A stretch of 64,000 nt of DNA from Frigidibacter sp. ROC022 (GCF_024723735.1 NZ_JANQDU010000002.1:449001-513000), one strand, 5' to 3'; counted from the stretch's first letter, positions 47,526-57,620 are shown. Translations and numbers: made by a program. Notes: generated from the sequence alone by a model not told the origin.

Positions 47526-48317
47526 TTATCTTTCTACAATCTCTTGTGCCAGCGCCCGATAGGCAATGGCCCCTTTCGACTGCGGATCATAGCTCAGCAC
47601 CGGCACCGCGAAACTGGGCGCCTCGCTGACCCGCACATTGCGCGGCACCACGGTGTTGAACACGACCTCGCCCAGCGTCTCGCGCGCATCGGCCTGCACC
47701 TGCTGCGCCAGGTTGTTGCGCTTGTCATACATGGTCAGAACCACGCCTTCGATCCGCAGCTTGGGATTCGCGGTCTCGCGCACTTCGCGGATCGTCAGAA
47801 TCAGTTGCGACAGGCCCTCCAGGGCAAAGAATTCGGCCTGCAACGGGATCAGCACCGCATCCGCCGCCACCAGTGCATTGACGGTCAGCAGGCTGAGGCT
47901 GGGCGGACAGTCGATCAGGATGTAATCCAGTTGCAGCGCCGCCGCTTCCGGTCCGCGCAGCGCGTCGTGCAGCAGGTAGCTGCGCCGTTCGTTGGACACC
48001 ATTTCCAGATCGGCCGAGCTGAGATCGGTCGTTGCCGGCGCGACGAACAGGCCCGGAGTCGTGGTTTCAAGCGCAACCTCGTTCAGCGGTTCACCTTCGA
48101 TCAGCAGATCGTAGGTGGTCAGGTTGCGGGCCTTGGCCGTGATCCCCAGGCCGGTCGAGGCGTTGCCCTGCGGATCGATGTCCACCACCAGCACCCGCTT
48201 GCCCAGCTCCACCATCGCCGCGGCCAGGTTGATGGCCGTGGTTGTCTTGCCGACGCCGCCCTTCTGGTTGGCCACCGCGATAATCCGGGTCATACGCGGA
48301 ATCAGGTCGTCAGGCAC
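47526..48317 (-). CDS. parA: Chromosome partitioning ATPase ParA
   Basis: ParA is the Walker ATPase that moves ParB-parS. The 263-residue protein has KGGVGKTTTAINLAAAM (deviant Walker A), VDIDPQGNAST and IDCPPSLSLLT. A GTG at 48317 has AAGGA 8 bases upstream, while the ATG at 48293 has no ribosome site, so the GTG is chosen. It overlaps the end of rsmG by 8 bases and lies upstream of parB. Confidence 0.97.
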   Translation of the reverse strand: MPDDLIPRMTRIIAVANQKGGVGKTTTAINLAAAMVELGKRVLVVDIDPQGNASTGLGITAKARNLTTYDLLIEGEPLNEVALETTTPGLFVAPATTDLSSADLEMVSNERRSYLLHDALRGPEAAALQLDYILIDCPPSLSLLTVNALVAADAVLIPLQAEFFALEGLSQLILTIREVRETANPKLRIEGVVLTMYDKRNNLAQQVQADARETLGEVVFNTVVPRNVRVSEAPSFAVPVLSYDPQSKGAIAYRALAQEIVER

Positions 48318-48903
48318 GTGTAAGTCCTTCCAGTTTCAGCAGTCTTGCGTCGAGATCGGTCCGGCTTGGCGCCTCGGTCAGATCAAAGCGCCAGGCCTCT
48401 CGTGCCGCCGCCACTTCTGTAGCGTAGCGGGCGCCTTTCGGGAAGATCGCCATGCCCCCCGGCTGCAAATGCCGCAACGCCAATGGCAGCAACTCGCCCA
48501 GCGGCGCCAGAGCGCGGGCAGAAACGACATCGCCCTGCTGCGGCGGCGCCGCTTCGATCCGCTCCGCCAGGATCGTTGCCGGCAGCCCCAATTCGCGCAC
48601 CACCGTCGCCAGGAAGGCGGCTTTCCGGTTGTCCGATTCGATGCAGGTGACTCGCAGATTCGGCAGGTCCATCGCAAGAATGGCGATCACCAGCCCCGGG
48701 AAGCCGCCGCCGGTCCCGAGATCCACCCAATGGCCGGCGGTCAGGCCGGAAAATCCCAGGAGCTGAACCGAATCCTCGATATGGCGTTGGCGCAGATCGG
48801 CCAGGCTCGCCCGGCTGACCAGGTTGACGGCCGGGTTCCACTTGCGCACCAGCGCTTCGAAAGCGGCAAGACGCTCGGTTGTTTCACGTGAAACCTCTGG
48901 CAT
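48310..48903 (-). CDS. rsmG: 16S rRNA (guanine527-N7)-methyltransferase RsmG
   Basis: RsmG (GidB) methylates G527 of 16S rRNA. The protein has AFEALVRKWNPAVNLVS, the SAM site DLGTGGGFPGLVIAI and the later VSARALAPLGELL. ATG at 48903 gives 197 residues and a typical start; a GTG at 48921, 18 bases upstream, also lies inside a parS site and cannot be excluded. No ribosome site supports either. VSRET near the N-terminus is encoded by a parS core. It follows mnmG on the same strand. Confidence 0.94.
   Translation of the reverse strand: MPEVSRETTERLAAFEALVRKWNPAVNLVSRASLADLRQRHIEDSVQLLGFSGLTAGHWVDLGTGGGFPGLVIAILAMDLPNLRVTCIESDNRKAAFLATVVRELGLPATILAERIEAAPPQQGDVVSARALAPLGELLPLALRHLQPGGMAIFPKGARYATEVAAAREAWRFDLTEAPSRTDLDARLLKLEGLTRA
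48880..48895. promoter_or_regulatory. parS site 1, inside rsmG
   Basis: TGTTTCACGTGAAACC matches the consensus TGTTTCACGTGAAACA at 15 of 16 positions. It encodes VSRET of RsmG, so both uses are conserved together. Confidence 0.93.
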
Positions 48904-48913
48904 GGCGGTGGGC

Positions 48914-48929
48914 TGTTTCACGTGAAACG
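48914..48929. promoter_or_regulatory. parS site 2, at the mnmG-rsmG junction
   Basis: TGTTTCACGTGAAACG, 15 of 16 to consensus. It fills the 8-base gap between mnmG and the alternative rsmG GTG start and covers that codon. Confidence 0.93.
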
Positions 48930-50786
48930 TCAGGCCGAACGGCGGGCGTCACGCCGCAGATGGGCGAGGATCAGCGTCAGCGCCGCCGGGGTCATGCCCT
49001 CGATCCGCGCCGCATGCGCCAGGCTGGCCGGGCGCAACCGCTCCAGCTTGGCCTTCAACTCGTTCGACAGCCCGCTGAGCCCGGCATAGGAGAAATCTTC
49101 CGGGATCGCCACGGCCTCGTCCCGCCGCAATGCCTCGGCGTCCCGGTCCTGACGTTCGAGGTAGTTGGCGTAGAGCGCGTCACGGCCAAGCTGGGCCCGC
49201 ACATCCGCCGGCAGATCGGCGAATCCCGGCACCAGTGCCACAACATCTGCCTCTCCCACATCGGGGAAACTCATGATCTCGTAGACCGTGCGCCGAACCC
49301 CGTCATTCCGAACCTTCAGCCCGGCCCGCGCCAGTTCGGTCGAGGAAAAGCCATGCGCGCTGAGCATCTCCTTGCCGCGGGCCATCGCCTCGGCCTTGGC
49401 TTCAAAGGCGCGCTTCCGCGATTCGGAGACGCAGCCCAGGGCGATCCCCATCGGCGTAAGCCGCTGGTCGGCATTGTCCGCCCGCAACGTCAGGCGGAAT
49501 TCGGCCCGTGAAGTGAACATGCGATAGGGCTCGGTCACGCCGCGGCTGACCAGATCGTCGATCATCACGCCGATGTAGCTTTCGGAGCGCGAGAATTCGA
49601 CCGGCGCGCGGCCAAGGGCGCCCAGGGCCGCATTCAGCCCCGCGACCAATCCCTGCGCGGCGGCTTCCTCATAACCTGTCGTGCCGTTGATCTGGCCCGC
49701 CAGATAGAGGCCCGGCGCCTGTTTCAGTTCCAGCGTCGGACGCAGGCTGCGCGGATCGACATAATCATATTCGATCGCATAGCCCGGCTGTAGAATCGCC
49801 GTATTTTCAAGCCCATGCATCGAATGCACGTAATCCGCCTGCACATCCGCCGGAAGCGAGGTGGAAATGCCGTTGGGGTAGACGGTGTCGGTGCTCAGCC
49901 CCTCGGGCTCCAGGAACACCTGATGCGAGTCCTTGTCGGCAAAGCGGACCACCTTGTCCTCGATCGAAGGGCAATAGCGCGGCCCGATCCCTTCGATATG
50001 CCCGCCATACATCGCGGATCGTGCCAGGTTGGCGCGGATGATCTCATGCGTTTCCGCGTTGGTATGGGTGATCCCGCAGGAAATCTGCCGGGCGACCGGG
50101 GCGCTGGAGAGGAAGGAAAACATCACCGGCTCATCGTCACCGGGCTGCATGTCGAGCTTGTCCCAGGCAATCGTCCGACCATCCAGCCGCGGCGGCGTCC
50201 CGGTTTTCAGACGCCCGAGCGGCAGGCCGTAATCCTTCAGCCGATCTGCCAGACGCAGGGCCGGCCGCTCCCCTACCCGGCCGCCGGGCCGGGAGCTGTC
50301 GCCGATATGGATCACCCCGCGCAGGAACGTCCCCGTGGTCAGGACCACGGCGCCCGCCGGGATCTCGCTGCCATCCTCCAGAACGACGCCGGCGACCGTC
50401 TCGCCCTGCATCAGCAGATCGACCACCTCGCCCTCGATCACCTCGATGCCGCTGTCGCGCACCGCCGCCTGGGCCGCGCTCTTGTAAAGCGCCCGGTCCG
50501 CCTGCGCCCGCGGCCCCTGCACCGCCGGCCCCTTGCGACGGTTCAGCAGCCGGAACTGGATGCCGGCCTGATCCGCTGCCTGGCCCATCACCCCGCCCAG
50601 GGCATCCACTTCGCGGACCAGATGGCCCTTGCCAAGGCCGCCGATCGCGGGATTGCAGCTCATCGCGCCGATGCCGTCGAAACTCAACGTCACAAGGCCC
50701 ACACGCGCACCCAGCCGGGTCGCGGCATGGGCGGCGTCGGTTCCGGCGTGGCCTCCGCCGACGACAATGACATCAAACTGTTTCAC
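48930..50786 (-). CDS. mnmG: tRNA uridine-5-carboxymethylaminomethyl modification enzyme MnmG
   Basis: MnmG (GidA), with MnmE, makes cmnm5U34 in tRNA. The 618-residue protein has the FAD site [34 protein letters not shown] and the [18 protein letters not shown] segment. The GTG at 50786 has AGGA 9 bases upstream and gives [11 protein letters not shown]; the start codon lies inside parS site 3. Partner mnmE is 11 bases upstream. Complete. Confidence 0.97.
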   Translation of the reverse strand: MKQFDVIVVGGGHAGTDAAHAATRLGARVGLVTLSFDGIGAMSCNPAIGGLGKGHLVREVDALGGVMGQAADQAGIQFRLLNRRKGPAVQGPRAQADRALYKSAAQAAVRDSGIEVIEGEVVDLLMQGETVAGVVLEDGSEIPAGAVVLTTGTFLRGVIHIGDSSRPGGRVGERPALRLADRLKDYGLPLGRLKTGTPPRLDGRTIAWDKLDMQPGDDEPVMFSFLSSAPVARQISCGITHTNAETHEIIRANLARSAMYGGHIEGIGPRYCPSIEDKVVRFADKDSHQVFLEPEGLSTDTVYPNGISTSLPADVQADYVHSMHGLENTAILQPGYAIEYDYVDPRSLRPTLELKQAPGLYLAGQINGTTGYEEAAAQGLVAGLNAALGALGRAPVEFSRSESYIGVMIDDLVSRGVTEPYRMFTSRAEFRLTLRADNADQRLTPMGIALGCVSESRKRAFEAKAEAMARGKEMLSAHGFSSTELARAGLKVRNDGVRRTVYEIMSFPDVGEADVVALVPGFADLPADVRAQLGRDALYANYLERQDRDAEALRRDEAVAIPEDFSYAGLSGLSNELKAKLERLRPASLAHAARIEGMTPAALTLILAHLRRDARRSA

Positions 50787-50794
50787 GTGAAACG
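50779..50794. promoter_or_regulatory. parS site 3, over the mnmG start codon
   Basis: TGTTTCACGTGAAACG, 15 of 16 to consensus, covering the GTG of mnmG and the 11-base gap to mnmE. ParB binding here could affect translation-coupled expression only at DNA level. Confidence 0.93.
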
Positions 50795-50797
50795 ATC

Positions 50798-52084
50798 CTA
50801 TTTGCCGATGCAGAAGCTGGCGAAAATCTCGTCGAGCAGGTTCTCGACATCCACCCGCCCGATCAGACCGTCCAGAGCCCGCAACGCCTGGCGCAAGGCT
50901 TCGGCCGCGTGCTCTGCCCGATCCGAACCCGCACATACCTCATCCCGCGCCGATTCCATAGCCCCGATCGCCCGGGTGACGGCCAGCAGATGCCGGGTGC
51001 GGTTGATCTGCGCCGCGCCTGTCATCCGGCGTTCCAGCTTCTGCCCGATTTCGGATACCAGCCAGCTCAACCCTTCGCCTGTCACGCCCGAGACGCTGGG
51101 CCCCTCCACCGCCGCCAGATCGCCCTTGCCCTGCACCACGATATCGTCGGTCCCCGGCATCAACAGCGGCACCGCCCGGGTCTCGTCGAGAAGGAACACC
51201 CGGAGGTCCGCCGCCCGCGCCCGTTCGACGCCCCGCGCCACCCCGATCCGTTCCACCTCGTCGCCTGCATCGCGCAAACCGGCGGTGTCCAGAACCGTCA
51301 CCGGCAAGCCGTCGAGATCCATGCGGACCTCGATCACATCCCGCGTCGTTCCGGCAACCGTCGAAGTGATCGCCGCCTCCCGCCCCGCCAGCGCATTGAG
51401 CAAGGTCGATTTGCCGGCATTCGGACGCCCGACGATGGCGACCTCGAACCCGTCGCGCAGCCGCTCGGACACGCCGAAACCGCTGACTTCGTGCCGAAGC
51501 TCCGGCAATACCGAATCGATCAGCGACAACACCTCGGGCGTCACATCGACGGGCACATCCTCATCCGCGAAATCGATCGTGGCTTCGATCAGCGCCGCCG
51601 CGCGGATCAGCTTGACCCGCCAGCCCTCGGCCAGGCTCCGCAGCCCGCCGGCCATCTGGGCCACCGCGGCACGCCGCTGCGCCTCGGTCTCGGCCTCGAT
51701 CAGATCGCCCAGGGCTTCGACCTCGGTCAGGTCCAGCCGGCCGTTCTCCAGCGCGCGCCGGGTGAACTCACCGGCCTCGGCGGCGCGGAACCCCTGGCGA
51801 CCGCCCAGCTCGGCCAAGATCGTTGCCACGACGGCGGGAGACCCGTGCACCTGGAACTCGGCCACATCCTCGCCGGTAAAACTGCCGGGACCGGGAAAGC
51901 ACAGCACCAGACCGGTGTCGATCAGCCCCGCCGTCCCCTGCAGTTTCGAGAGTTGCGCCTGCCGCGGCACCGGCAGACGGTCGGCCAGGGCCTGCACGGC
52001 CTCAAAGGCCAAAGGCCCGGAAACCCGGATCACGGCGACCCCGGCCCGGCCCTTGCCACTGGCCAGAGCGAAGATAGTATCCAT
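50798..52084 (-). CDS. mnmE: tRNA modification GTPase MnmE
   Basis: A 428-residue GTPase partnering MnmG. The N-terminal folate-binding part, GRPNAGKST (G1), [12 protein letters not shown] (G2), [13 protein letters not shown] (G3) and the terminal FCIGK are present. The usual NKxD (G4) is replaced by GKGD (in QGKGDLA), which loses the asparagine that recognises guanine. I recall that related alphaproteobacteria also vary here, so activity is not ruled out. Overlaps nothing; sits between rho and mnmG. Confidence 0.95.
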   Translation of the reverse strand: MDTIFALASGKGRAGVAVIRVSGPLAFEAVQALADRLPVPRQAQLSKLQGTAGLIDTGLVLCFPGPGSFTGEDVAEFQVHGSPAVVATILAELGGRQGFRAAEAGEFTRRALENGRLDLTEVEALGDLIEAETEAQRRAAVAQMAGGLRSLAEGWRVKLIRAAALIEATIDFADEDVPVDVTPEVLSLIDSVLPELRHEVSGFGVSERLRDGFEVAIVGRPNAGKSTLLNALAGREAAITSTVAGTTRDVIEVRMDLDGLPVTVLDTAGLRDAGDEVERIGVARGVERARAADLRVFLLDETRAVPLLMPGTDDIVVQGKGDLAAVEGPSVSGVTGEGLSWLVSEIGQKLERRMTGAAQINRTRHLLAVTRAIGAMESARDEVCAGSDRAEHAAEALRQALRALDGLIGRVDVENLLDEIFASFCIGK

Positions 52085-52111
52085 CTGTAACCCCTTGTCT
52101 TACAACAAGGA

Positions 52112-53398
52112 TTATCCGTTCATCGACTCGAAGAACTCGGAATTGGTCTTGGTCTGCTTGAGCTTCGAGATCAGGAATTCGATCGCGTCCGTGGTGCCCA
52201 TCGGGTTCAGGATCCGGCGCAGCACATAGGTCTTCTGCAGATTGGCCTTGTCGACCAGCAGGTCTTCCTTCCGGGTGCCGGACTTGAGGATGTCCATCGC
52301 CGGGAACACCCGCTTGTCGGCAACCTTGCGGTCCAGCACGATCTCGGAGTTGCCAGTGCCCTTGAACTCTTCGAAGATCACTTCGTCCATCCGGCTGCCG
52401 GTGTCGATCAGCGCGGTGGCGATGATCGTCAGGCTGCCGCCCTCTTCGATGTTCCGCGCCGCGCCGAAGAACCGCTTCGGCCGCTGCAGGGCGTTGGCAT
52501 CCACACCGCCGGTCAGCACCTTGCCCGAAGACGGCACCGTGGTGTTGAAGGCGCGGCCCAGGCGAGTGATCGAATCGAGCAGGATCACCACGTCGCGCTT
52601 GTGCTCGACCAGACGCTTGGCCTTTTCGATGACCATCTCGGCCACGGCCACGTGGCGCGTTGCCGGCTCGTCGAAGGTCGAGGACACGACCTCGCCCTTC
52701 ACACTACGCTGCATGTCCGTGACTTCCTCGGGCCGCTCGTCGATCAGCAGCACGATCAGGTAGCACTCGGGGTGGTTCATCGCGATCGAATGGGCGATGT
52801 TCTGCAGCAGCACCGTCTTACCGGTGCGGGGCGGCGCCACGATCAACCCGCGCTGGCCCTTGCCGATCGGCGCCACCAGATCGATGATCCGGGCCGACCG
52901 GTCCTTGGTCGTCACGTCGTTCTCGACCTCCATCTTCAACCGCTCGTCGGGATAGAGCGGCGTCAGGTTGTCGAAGGCGATCTTGTGGCGGGCCTTCTCG
53001 GGATCCTCGAAATTGATCTGGGTGACCTTGGTGATCGCGAAATAGCGCTCGTTCTCACGCGGCGCGACCATCACCCCGACGACGGTATCGCCGGTGCGCA
53101 GCGCATATTGGCGGATCATCTCGGGCGAGACGTAGATGTCATCCGGGCCGGGCAGATAGTTCGCCTCGGGCGAGCGCAGGAAGCCGAACCCGTCCTGCAG
53201 CACTTCCAGCACCCCGTCGCCGCCGATCTCGGCGCCTTCCTCGGCATATTCCTTCAGGATCGAGAACATCATCTCGCCCTTGCGCATGGTCGAGGCGTTC
53301 TCGATATCGAGCTCCTCCGCCATCGCCAGCAGATCCTTCGGGCTTTTCGCCTTCAGTTCGGCCAGGCTCAGCCGTTCGAAATCATCATCAAGTGCCAT
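52112..53398 (-). CDS. rho: Transcription termination factor Rho
   Basis: The hexameric RNA helicase of Rho-dependent termination. The 428-residue protein has the RNA-binding N-terminal fold ([32 protein letters not shown]), Walker [12 protein letters not shown], and the ATPase/secondary-site part ([21 protein letters not shown]). Normal length. The 117-base gap upstream to hemJ carries a good promoter; a leader of about 70 bases would allow the autoregulation known for rho. Confidence 0.98.
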   Translation of the reverse strand: MALDDDFERLSLAELKAKSPKDLLAMAEELDIENASTMRKGEMMFSILKEYAEEGAEIGGDGVLEVLQDGFGFLRSPEANYLPGPDDIYVSPEMIRQYALRTGDTVVGVMVAPRENERYFAITKVTQINFEDPEKARHKIAFDNLTPLYPDERLKMEVENDVTTKDRSARIIDLVAPIGKGQRGLIVAPPRTGKTVLLQNIAHSIAMNHPECYLIVLLIDERPEEVTDMQRSVKGEVVSSTFDEPATRHVAVAEMVIEKAKRLVEHKRDVVILLDSITRLGRAFNTTVPSSGKVLTGGVDANALQRPKRFFGAARNIEEGGSLTIIATALIDTGSRMDEVIFEEFKGTGNSEIVLDRKVADKRVFPAMDILKSGTRKEDLLVDKANLQKTYVLRRILNPMGTTDAIEFLISKLKQTKTNSEFFESMNG

Positions 53399-53477
53399 GG
53401 GAATATCCTGCGGCCGCGCATCGCGGCCCTGTCATCAAGGAATCGGAAAACGGCCTCCCGGACGGGCGCCTCGACGC

Positions 53478-53506
53478 CATATGGTCAATTCCGGCCATCC
53501 TGTCAA
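53478..53506 (-). promoter_or_regulatory. Candidate sigma-70 promoter of rho
   Basis: Minus strand TTGACA (53501-53506), 17-base spacer, CATATG (53478-53483; 3 of 6). It is 80 bases before the rho start. Confidence 0.5.
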
Positions 53507-53515
53507 CAGATCCGG

Positions 53516-53977
53516 CTACCAGCCCGAGAGTTTCAACCCGATCACCGAGCCGACGATGACGATCAGGCACAGGGTCGGCACCTCGTTCATCATCCGATAG
53601 GTTCGCCCGCTGCGGGTATTCCGCCCGGCCACGAAATCCCGGCGCCGCGCCGACAGCCAGCCGTGATGCCAGCTGAGGACGAAAATCCCCAGGGTCTTGG
53701 TCCAGGGCCAGACCGATGACCAATCGACGATCCCCGGCGTGAAGACGAGGCAGAGACCGAAGACCCAGGTCGAGATCATCGCCGGATTGATGATCGCCCG
53801 CAAAAGCCGCCGCTCCATCGTCTGGAACAGCAGATCGGTTTCGCTGCCCTGTTCCACGCTTTCTGTGTGATAGACGTAGAGCCTCGGCAGATAGAACATC
53901 CCGGCCATCCAGGCGACGACCGAGATGACATGCAACGTCTTGATCCAGGGATAGGCCAGGCTGAGAAATTCGGACAT
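53516..53977 (-). CDS. hemJ: Protoporphyrinogen IX oxidase, HemJ type
   Basis: A 153-residue membrane protein of the HemJ family (UPF0093): SLAYPWIKTLHVISVVAWMAGMFYLPRLYVYH with the conserved histidine, then three further helices. HemJ oxidises protoporphyrinogen IX in bacteria that lack HemG/HemY. GGAG lies 6 bases before ATG 53977; longer upstream frames carry no signal. It is the last gene before the oriC-like interval. hemH and the HemW-type gene are elsewhere in the window. Confidence 0.95.
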   Translation of the reverse strand: MSEFLSLAYPWIKTLHVISVVAWMAGMFYLPRLYVYHTESVEQGSETDLLFQTMERRLLRAIINPAMISTWVFGLCLVFTPGIVDWSSVWPWTKTLGIFVLSWHHGWLSARRRDFVAGRNTRSGRTYRMMNEVPTLCLIVIVGSVIGLKLSGW

Positions 53978-54382
53978 GGGCGCTCCATCACGGGACGCGC
54001 CCCTTCTACTTAAAAGAATATCTATAAGGAATAGATGTAGTAGTAGGGCTGTGGAACAAGTGGATATCCGGCATCCGTCCACGACGCGCCAGGGTGGCCC
54101 AGGGCCTGTTGACAAGCTGTCCCAAGGCGTCAGTAAACCAGTAAAACAACAATTACATCAATAGGATACCGTCTATGGCGGCGGTGGATGAATGCTGCGT
54201 GGGGTGGGATAACGTGGCGTCCAACCATGGCTGTCCACAGGTGCTGTGGTGGCCGTGCACAAGAGGATGGATTTCGCAAAACCCGGGCTTTTTCCCGGAC
54301 ACGTCCCCGTGCCAAAGTCCGGCCGGGACTTTCCCCCAGTTTTCCCACCGGCTTGGCCACAGGGTTATCTTTGGATCATACA
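53978..54382. other. Candidate chromosomal replication origin (oriC)
   Basis: 405 bases without a convincing gene. AT-rich segments lie at 54008-54044 and 54133-54170. Five sequences match the DnaA box TTATCCACA at 7 of 9: TGTTCCACA (minus, 54050-54058), ATATCCACT (minus, near 54060), TCATCCACC (minus, near 54184), CTGTCCACA (54231-54239) and TTGGCCACA (54353-54361). Genes diverge from it: hemJ, rho, mnmE, mnmG, rsmG and parAB leftwards; maf, aroE, coaE and dnaQ rightwards. parS is 3-5 kb away. This neighbourhood is the known origin setting in Caulobacter. No experimental evidence. Confidence 0.62.
54314..54332. repeat. Inverted repeat inside the oriC-like interval
   Basis: AAAGTCC (54314-54320), 5-base loop GGCCG, GGACTTT (54326-54332), perfect. 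A second, shorter hairpin CCGGG/CCCGG is at 54283-54298. Either a terminator-like element or part of the origin architecture. Confidence 0.6.
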
Positions 54383-54979
54383 GTGAACACTCTGCGTCTG
54401 GCCTCTGCTTCGGCCACTCGTCGCGCGATGCTGGAAGCCGCCGGCCTGAAGGTTTCGGTGCATCCGGCCCGCGTCGATGAAGATGCGATGCGCGCCTCGA
54501 TGCAGGCCGAGGGCGCCCGGCCCCGCGACATCGCGGATGCTCTGGCGGCGCTCAAGGCGCAGAAGGCCGGGCAGCGCGACCCGCAGGCGCTGACGCTGGG
54601 CGCCGATCAGGTGCTGGACTTCCAGGGTCGGTGCCACGGCAAGCCCGAAACACCCGAGGAAGCTGTCGAAACGCTGACACGGATGTCGGGCAAGCCGCAT
54701 GTCCTTTATTCCGCGGCGGCGGTGTGGCAGGACGGCGCGGTGATCTGGCGCCATGTCGGCCAGGCGCGGATGCAGATGCGGGTTCTGTCCGAAGGTTACA
54801 TCCGGGGCTATGTCGAACGGAACTGGGAAGATATCCGCCATTCGGCCGGCGGTTATCAGATCGAAGGCGAAGGCATCCGATTGTTCACATCCATTGGTAC
54901 CGATTATCATGCCATATTGGGCCTGCCGATGGTCCCGCTGCTGAACTGGATGGTATTGAGGGGAGAGATCGAAGCATGA
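54383..54979 (+). CDS. maf: Maf family nucleotide pyrophosphatase
   Basis: Maf proteins hydrolyse non-canonical nucleoside triphosphates and were named as septum inhibitors. The 198-residue protein opens NTLRLASASATRRAMLEAAG, and has LTLGADQVLD and the C-terminal HSAGGYQIEGEGIRL. The start is a GTG at 54383 with GGAT 6 bases upstream; codons further upstream run into the oriC-like interval. Overlaps aroE as ATGA. First gene of the rightward replication-side cluster. Confidence 0.93.
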   Translation: MNTLRLASASATRRAMLEAAGLKVSVHPARVDEDAMRASMQAEGARPRDIADALAALKAQKAGQRDPQALTLGADQVLDFQGRCHGKPETPEEAVETLTRMSGKPHVLYSAAAVWQDGAVIWRHVGQARMQMRVLSEGYIRGYVERNWEDIRHSAGGYQIEGEGIRLFTSIGTDYHAILGLPMVPLLNWMVLRGEIEA

Positions 54980-55803
54980 GCATACCACTGGCAGGGGTGA
55001 TCGGGGCGCCCGTGGGGCACAGCCGCTCGCCGGCGCTGCATGGTCATTGGCTGCGGACGCTCGGCATCCGGGGATACTATGTGCCGCTGGAAATCGCCCA
55101 GGCCGATCTGGAGCAGACGATCCGGGCGCTGCCGAAAATGGGCTTCGTCGGCGTCAATGTCACCATTCCGCACAAGGAAAAGGTGCTGGCGATTGCCGAT
55201 CTGGTGACCGACCGCGCGGCGCTGATCGGCGCGGCCAATACCCTGATTTTCCGCAAGGACGGCAAGATTCATGCCGACAACACGGATGGTTACGGGTTCA
55301 TCGAGAATCTCAAGGCCAATGCACCGGGTTGGCAGCCCAAGGCCGGGCCGGCGGCCGTCTTCGGCGCCGGTGGCGCGGCGCGGGCCGTGGTCGCCAGTCT
55401 GATCGAGGTCGGGGTTCCGGAAATCCGGCTCGCCAATCGCACCAAGACCCGCGCCGAAGTCCTGCATGAGGAGTTCGGCGGCAAGATCCATGTCTACGAT
55501 TGGGTCCAGGCGGGCAACATGCTGGATGGTGCGACGACGGTGGTCAACACCACCAGTCTCGGGATGGAAGGCAAGGCCGAATTCCGGGTGCCGCTGGATG
55601 CATTGTCGCCGAAGGCCGTTGTCACCGACCTGGTCTACACACCGCTGGAAACCCCGTTCCTGGCCTTTGCCCGGCAGAACGGCTGCGTCGCGGTGGACGG
55701 GCTGGGGATGCTGCTGCATCAGGCGGTACCGGCCTTCGAGCGCTGGTTCGGCATCCGTCCGGAGGTGGACGAGTCGTTGCGCCGCGCGGTTCTGGGATAC
55801 TGA
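54976..55803 (+). CDS. aroE: Shikimate dehydrogenase
   Basis: Reduces 3-dehydroshikimate with NADPH in aromatic amino acid synthesis. The 275-residue protein has GAPVGHSRSPALHGHW, GVNVTIPHKEKVL (catalytic lysine), GAANTL and DNTDGYGF, and the nucleotide loop VFGAGGAARAVVASL. ATG 54976 overlaps the maf stop by ATGA; the stop overlaps coaE as TGATG. Normal length. Confidence 0.97.
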   Translation: MSIPLAGVIGAPVGHSRSPALHGHWLRTLGIRGYYVPLEIAQADLEQTIRALPKMGFVGVNVTIPHKEKVLAIADLVTDRAALIGAANTLIFRKDGKIHADNTDGYGFIENLKANAPGWQPKAGPAAVFGAGGAARAVVASLIEVGVPEIRLANRTKTRAEVLHEEFGGKIHVYDWVQAGNMLDGATTVVNTTSLGMEGKAEFRVPLDALSPKAVVTDLVYTPLETPFLAFARQNGCVAVDGLGMLLHQAVPAFERWFGIRPEVDESLRRAVLGY

Positions 55804-56411
55804 TGGCTTTCCTGATCGGACTGACCGGCTCTATCGGGATGGGAAAATCGACGACGGCGGCGATGTTTGCCGAACAGGGCGCCGCCGTCTGGGACGCCGA
55901 CTCTGCGGTTCACCGGCTGTATTCAAGAGACGGCGCTGCCGTTGGCCCGGTGTCCGACCTGTGTCCCGCGGCCTTGAAGGACGGTGGCATCGATCGCGCA
56001 GAGCTGTCGCGTTGGGTGCAAGCTGACCCGGACAACCTGTCGCGGCTCGAAAACGTGGTCCACCCGCTGGTTGCCGCCGATCGCGAAGCCTTTCTGGCCG
56101 GGACTTCCGCCGATGTCGTCGTGCTGGACATCCCGCTGCTGTTCGAGGGCGGCCATGCCGACCAGATGGATCTGGCGGTCGTGGTTTCCGCCCCGGCCGA
56201 GCTGCAACGCGAACGGGTTCTGGCGCGGCCCGGGATGACGCCGGAAAAGCTCGACCTGATCCTGTCCCGGCAGATGCCCGACGCCGAAAAACGCGCCCGG
56301 GCCGATGTGGTGATCGGGACCGAGACGCTTGAATCCGCCCGTCGATCCGTGGTCAACCTGATGCAGGATATCAGGGCGGGAAAACATGCGCGAAGTGGTT
56401 CTGGACACTGA
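55803..56411 (+). CDS. coaE: Dephospho-CoA kinase
   Basis: Last step of coenzyme A synthesis. The 202-residue protein starts [21 protein letters not shown] (P-loop), has [13 protein letters not shown] and [18 protein letters not shown] 55803 shares one base with the aroE stop. The stop lies 26 bases inside dnaQ, in another frame, so the C-terminal end is probably coupled. Confidence 0.97.
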   Translation: MAFLIGLTGSIGMGKSTTAAMFAEQGAAVWDADSAVHRLYSRDGAAVGPVSDLCPAALKDGGIDRAELSRWVQADPDNLSRLENVVHPLVAADREAFLAGTSADVVVLDIPLLFEGGHADQMDLAVVVSAPAELQRERVLARPGMTPEKLDLILSRQMPDAEKRARADVVIGTETLESARRSVVNLMQDIRAGKHARSGSGH

Positions 56412-57081
56412 AACCACCGGATTCGATCCCGAAACCGGTGATCGGATCGTCGAGATCGGTGCCATCGAGCTGATGAACCACATGCCCACCGGGCGCACCT
56501 ATCACCAATACATCAACCCGGAACGCTCGATGCCGCAGAGCGCCTTCGAAGTGCACGGGCTGGGCGGCGATTTCCTGCGCGACAAGCCGGTATTCAAGGC
56601 CATCGCCCAGGCATTTCTCGATTTCGTCGGTGACGCCAAGCTGGTGATCCACAACGCCGCATTCGACATGAAATTCCTGGCGCATGAGCTGCGCCAGGCC
56701 GGGTTCGCGCCGCTGCCCATGGAACAGTCCATAGACACGGTTGCCATCGCCCGGCAGAAATTTCCCGGCTCGCCCGCCTCGCTGGATGCCCTGTGCCGGC
56801 GCTTCGGGATCGACAATTCGTCCCGTGAAAAACACGGTGCGCTGCTCGATTCCGAACTGCTGGCCGAGGTCTATCTGGAATTGATCGGGGGACGTCAGCC
56901 CGGCCTGGTGCTGACCACCGTGACCGAAACCCGGGTCGGCACCGAAGAAATCAGCGACTGGACGCCGGGTCCGCGCCCGAAGCCGCTGCCGTCACGGTTG
57001 AGTGCCGAGGAAGCCGCCGCCCATGCCGCCTTCGTGGACAGCCTGGGCGACGACGCCTTGTGGAAACGCTATCAGGACTGA
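56386..57081 (+). CDS. dnaQ: DNA polymerase III epsilon subunit (proofreading exonuclease)
   Basis: A 231-residue 3'-5' exonuclease of the DEDDh type: [34 protein letters not shown] and [18 protein letters not shown] show the four acidic residues and the histidine. Epsilon proofreads for the replicative polymerase. ATG at 56386 is 26 bases inside coaE. Converges on secB with a 10-base overlap. Location beside the oriC-like interval fits a leading-strand replication gene. Confidence 0.96.
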   Translation: MREVVLDTETTGFDPETGDRIVEIGAIELMNHMPTGRTYHQYINPERSMPQSAFEVHGLGGDFLRDKPVFKAIAQAFLDFVGDAKLVIHNAAFDMKFLAHELRQAGFAPLPMEQSIDTVAIARQKFPGSPASLDALCRRFGIDNSSREKHGALLDSELLAEVYLELIGGRQPGLVLTTVTETRVGTEEISDWTPGPRPKPLPSRLSAEEAAAHAAFVDSLGDDALWKRYQD

Positions 57082-57566
57082 AGCTTGTTGGCTTCGGCCC
57101 GGCGCGCCAGTTCCTGGCGATAGAGTGCGACGAAGTCGATGTTGTCGAGGTTCAGCGGCGGGAAGCCCCCGTCGCGGGTGATGTCCGAAACGATCCTGCG
57201 CAGGAACGGGAACAGCATCCGCGGGCATTCGATCATCAGATAGGGATGCATCTGCTCGTCGGGGACATTCTCGATGTGGAAAATGCCGCAGTATTCCAGT
57301 TCCAGCAGGAACAGGACCGACTCGGTGCCGCGGTTCTTCGAGGTGATCTTCAGCTTGACGACCACTTCGAACTGATGGTCCTGGGTCCGCTTGCGGGCGT
57401 CGAGGCTGACCTGCACCTGGATGTCCGGCGTCACTTCGCCGTTGATCGGCTTCTGCGAGACGACATTCTCGAAAGACAGATCGCGGATGAACTGACCCAG
57501 AACCTGCATCTTCGGTTGTTGCGGTGTCGTCGGGGCGGTGTCCTGCGGTGTCGGTGTCTCGGCCAT
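57072..57566 (-). CDS. secB: Protein-export chaperone SecB
   Basis: Keeps preproteins unfolded for SecA. The 164-residue protein has [13 protein letters not shown], the [21 protein letters not shown] core and [13 protein letters not shown]. Its partner SecA, with the zinc tail for SecB, is encoded at 3356-6124. Converges on dnaQ with a 10-base overlap. The fxsA gene is upstream on the same strand with 54 bases between. Confidence 0.97.
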   Translation of the reverse strand: MAETPTPQDTAPTTPQQPKMQVLGQFIRDLSFENVVSQKPINGEVTPDIQVQVSLDARKRTQDHQFEVVVKLKITSKNRGTESVLFLLELEYCGIFHIENVPDEQMHPYLMIECPRMLFPFLRRIVSDITRDGGFPPLNLDNIDFVALYRQELARRAEANKLQS

Positions 57567-57620
57567 GGATTGGTTCCTGCGAATTGTGTCGCGGCCTTCT
57601 AGCAGGGTCGCGCGGCTGCC

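Noticed and set aside
54130-54360. Seventy-six-codon frame on the minus strand within the oriC-like interval
   Set aside because: No ribosome site or recognisable protein pattern; it would cover the DnaA-box-like sites.
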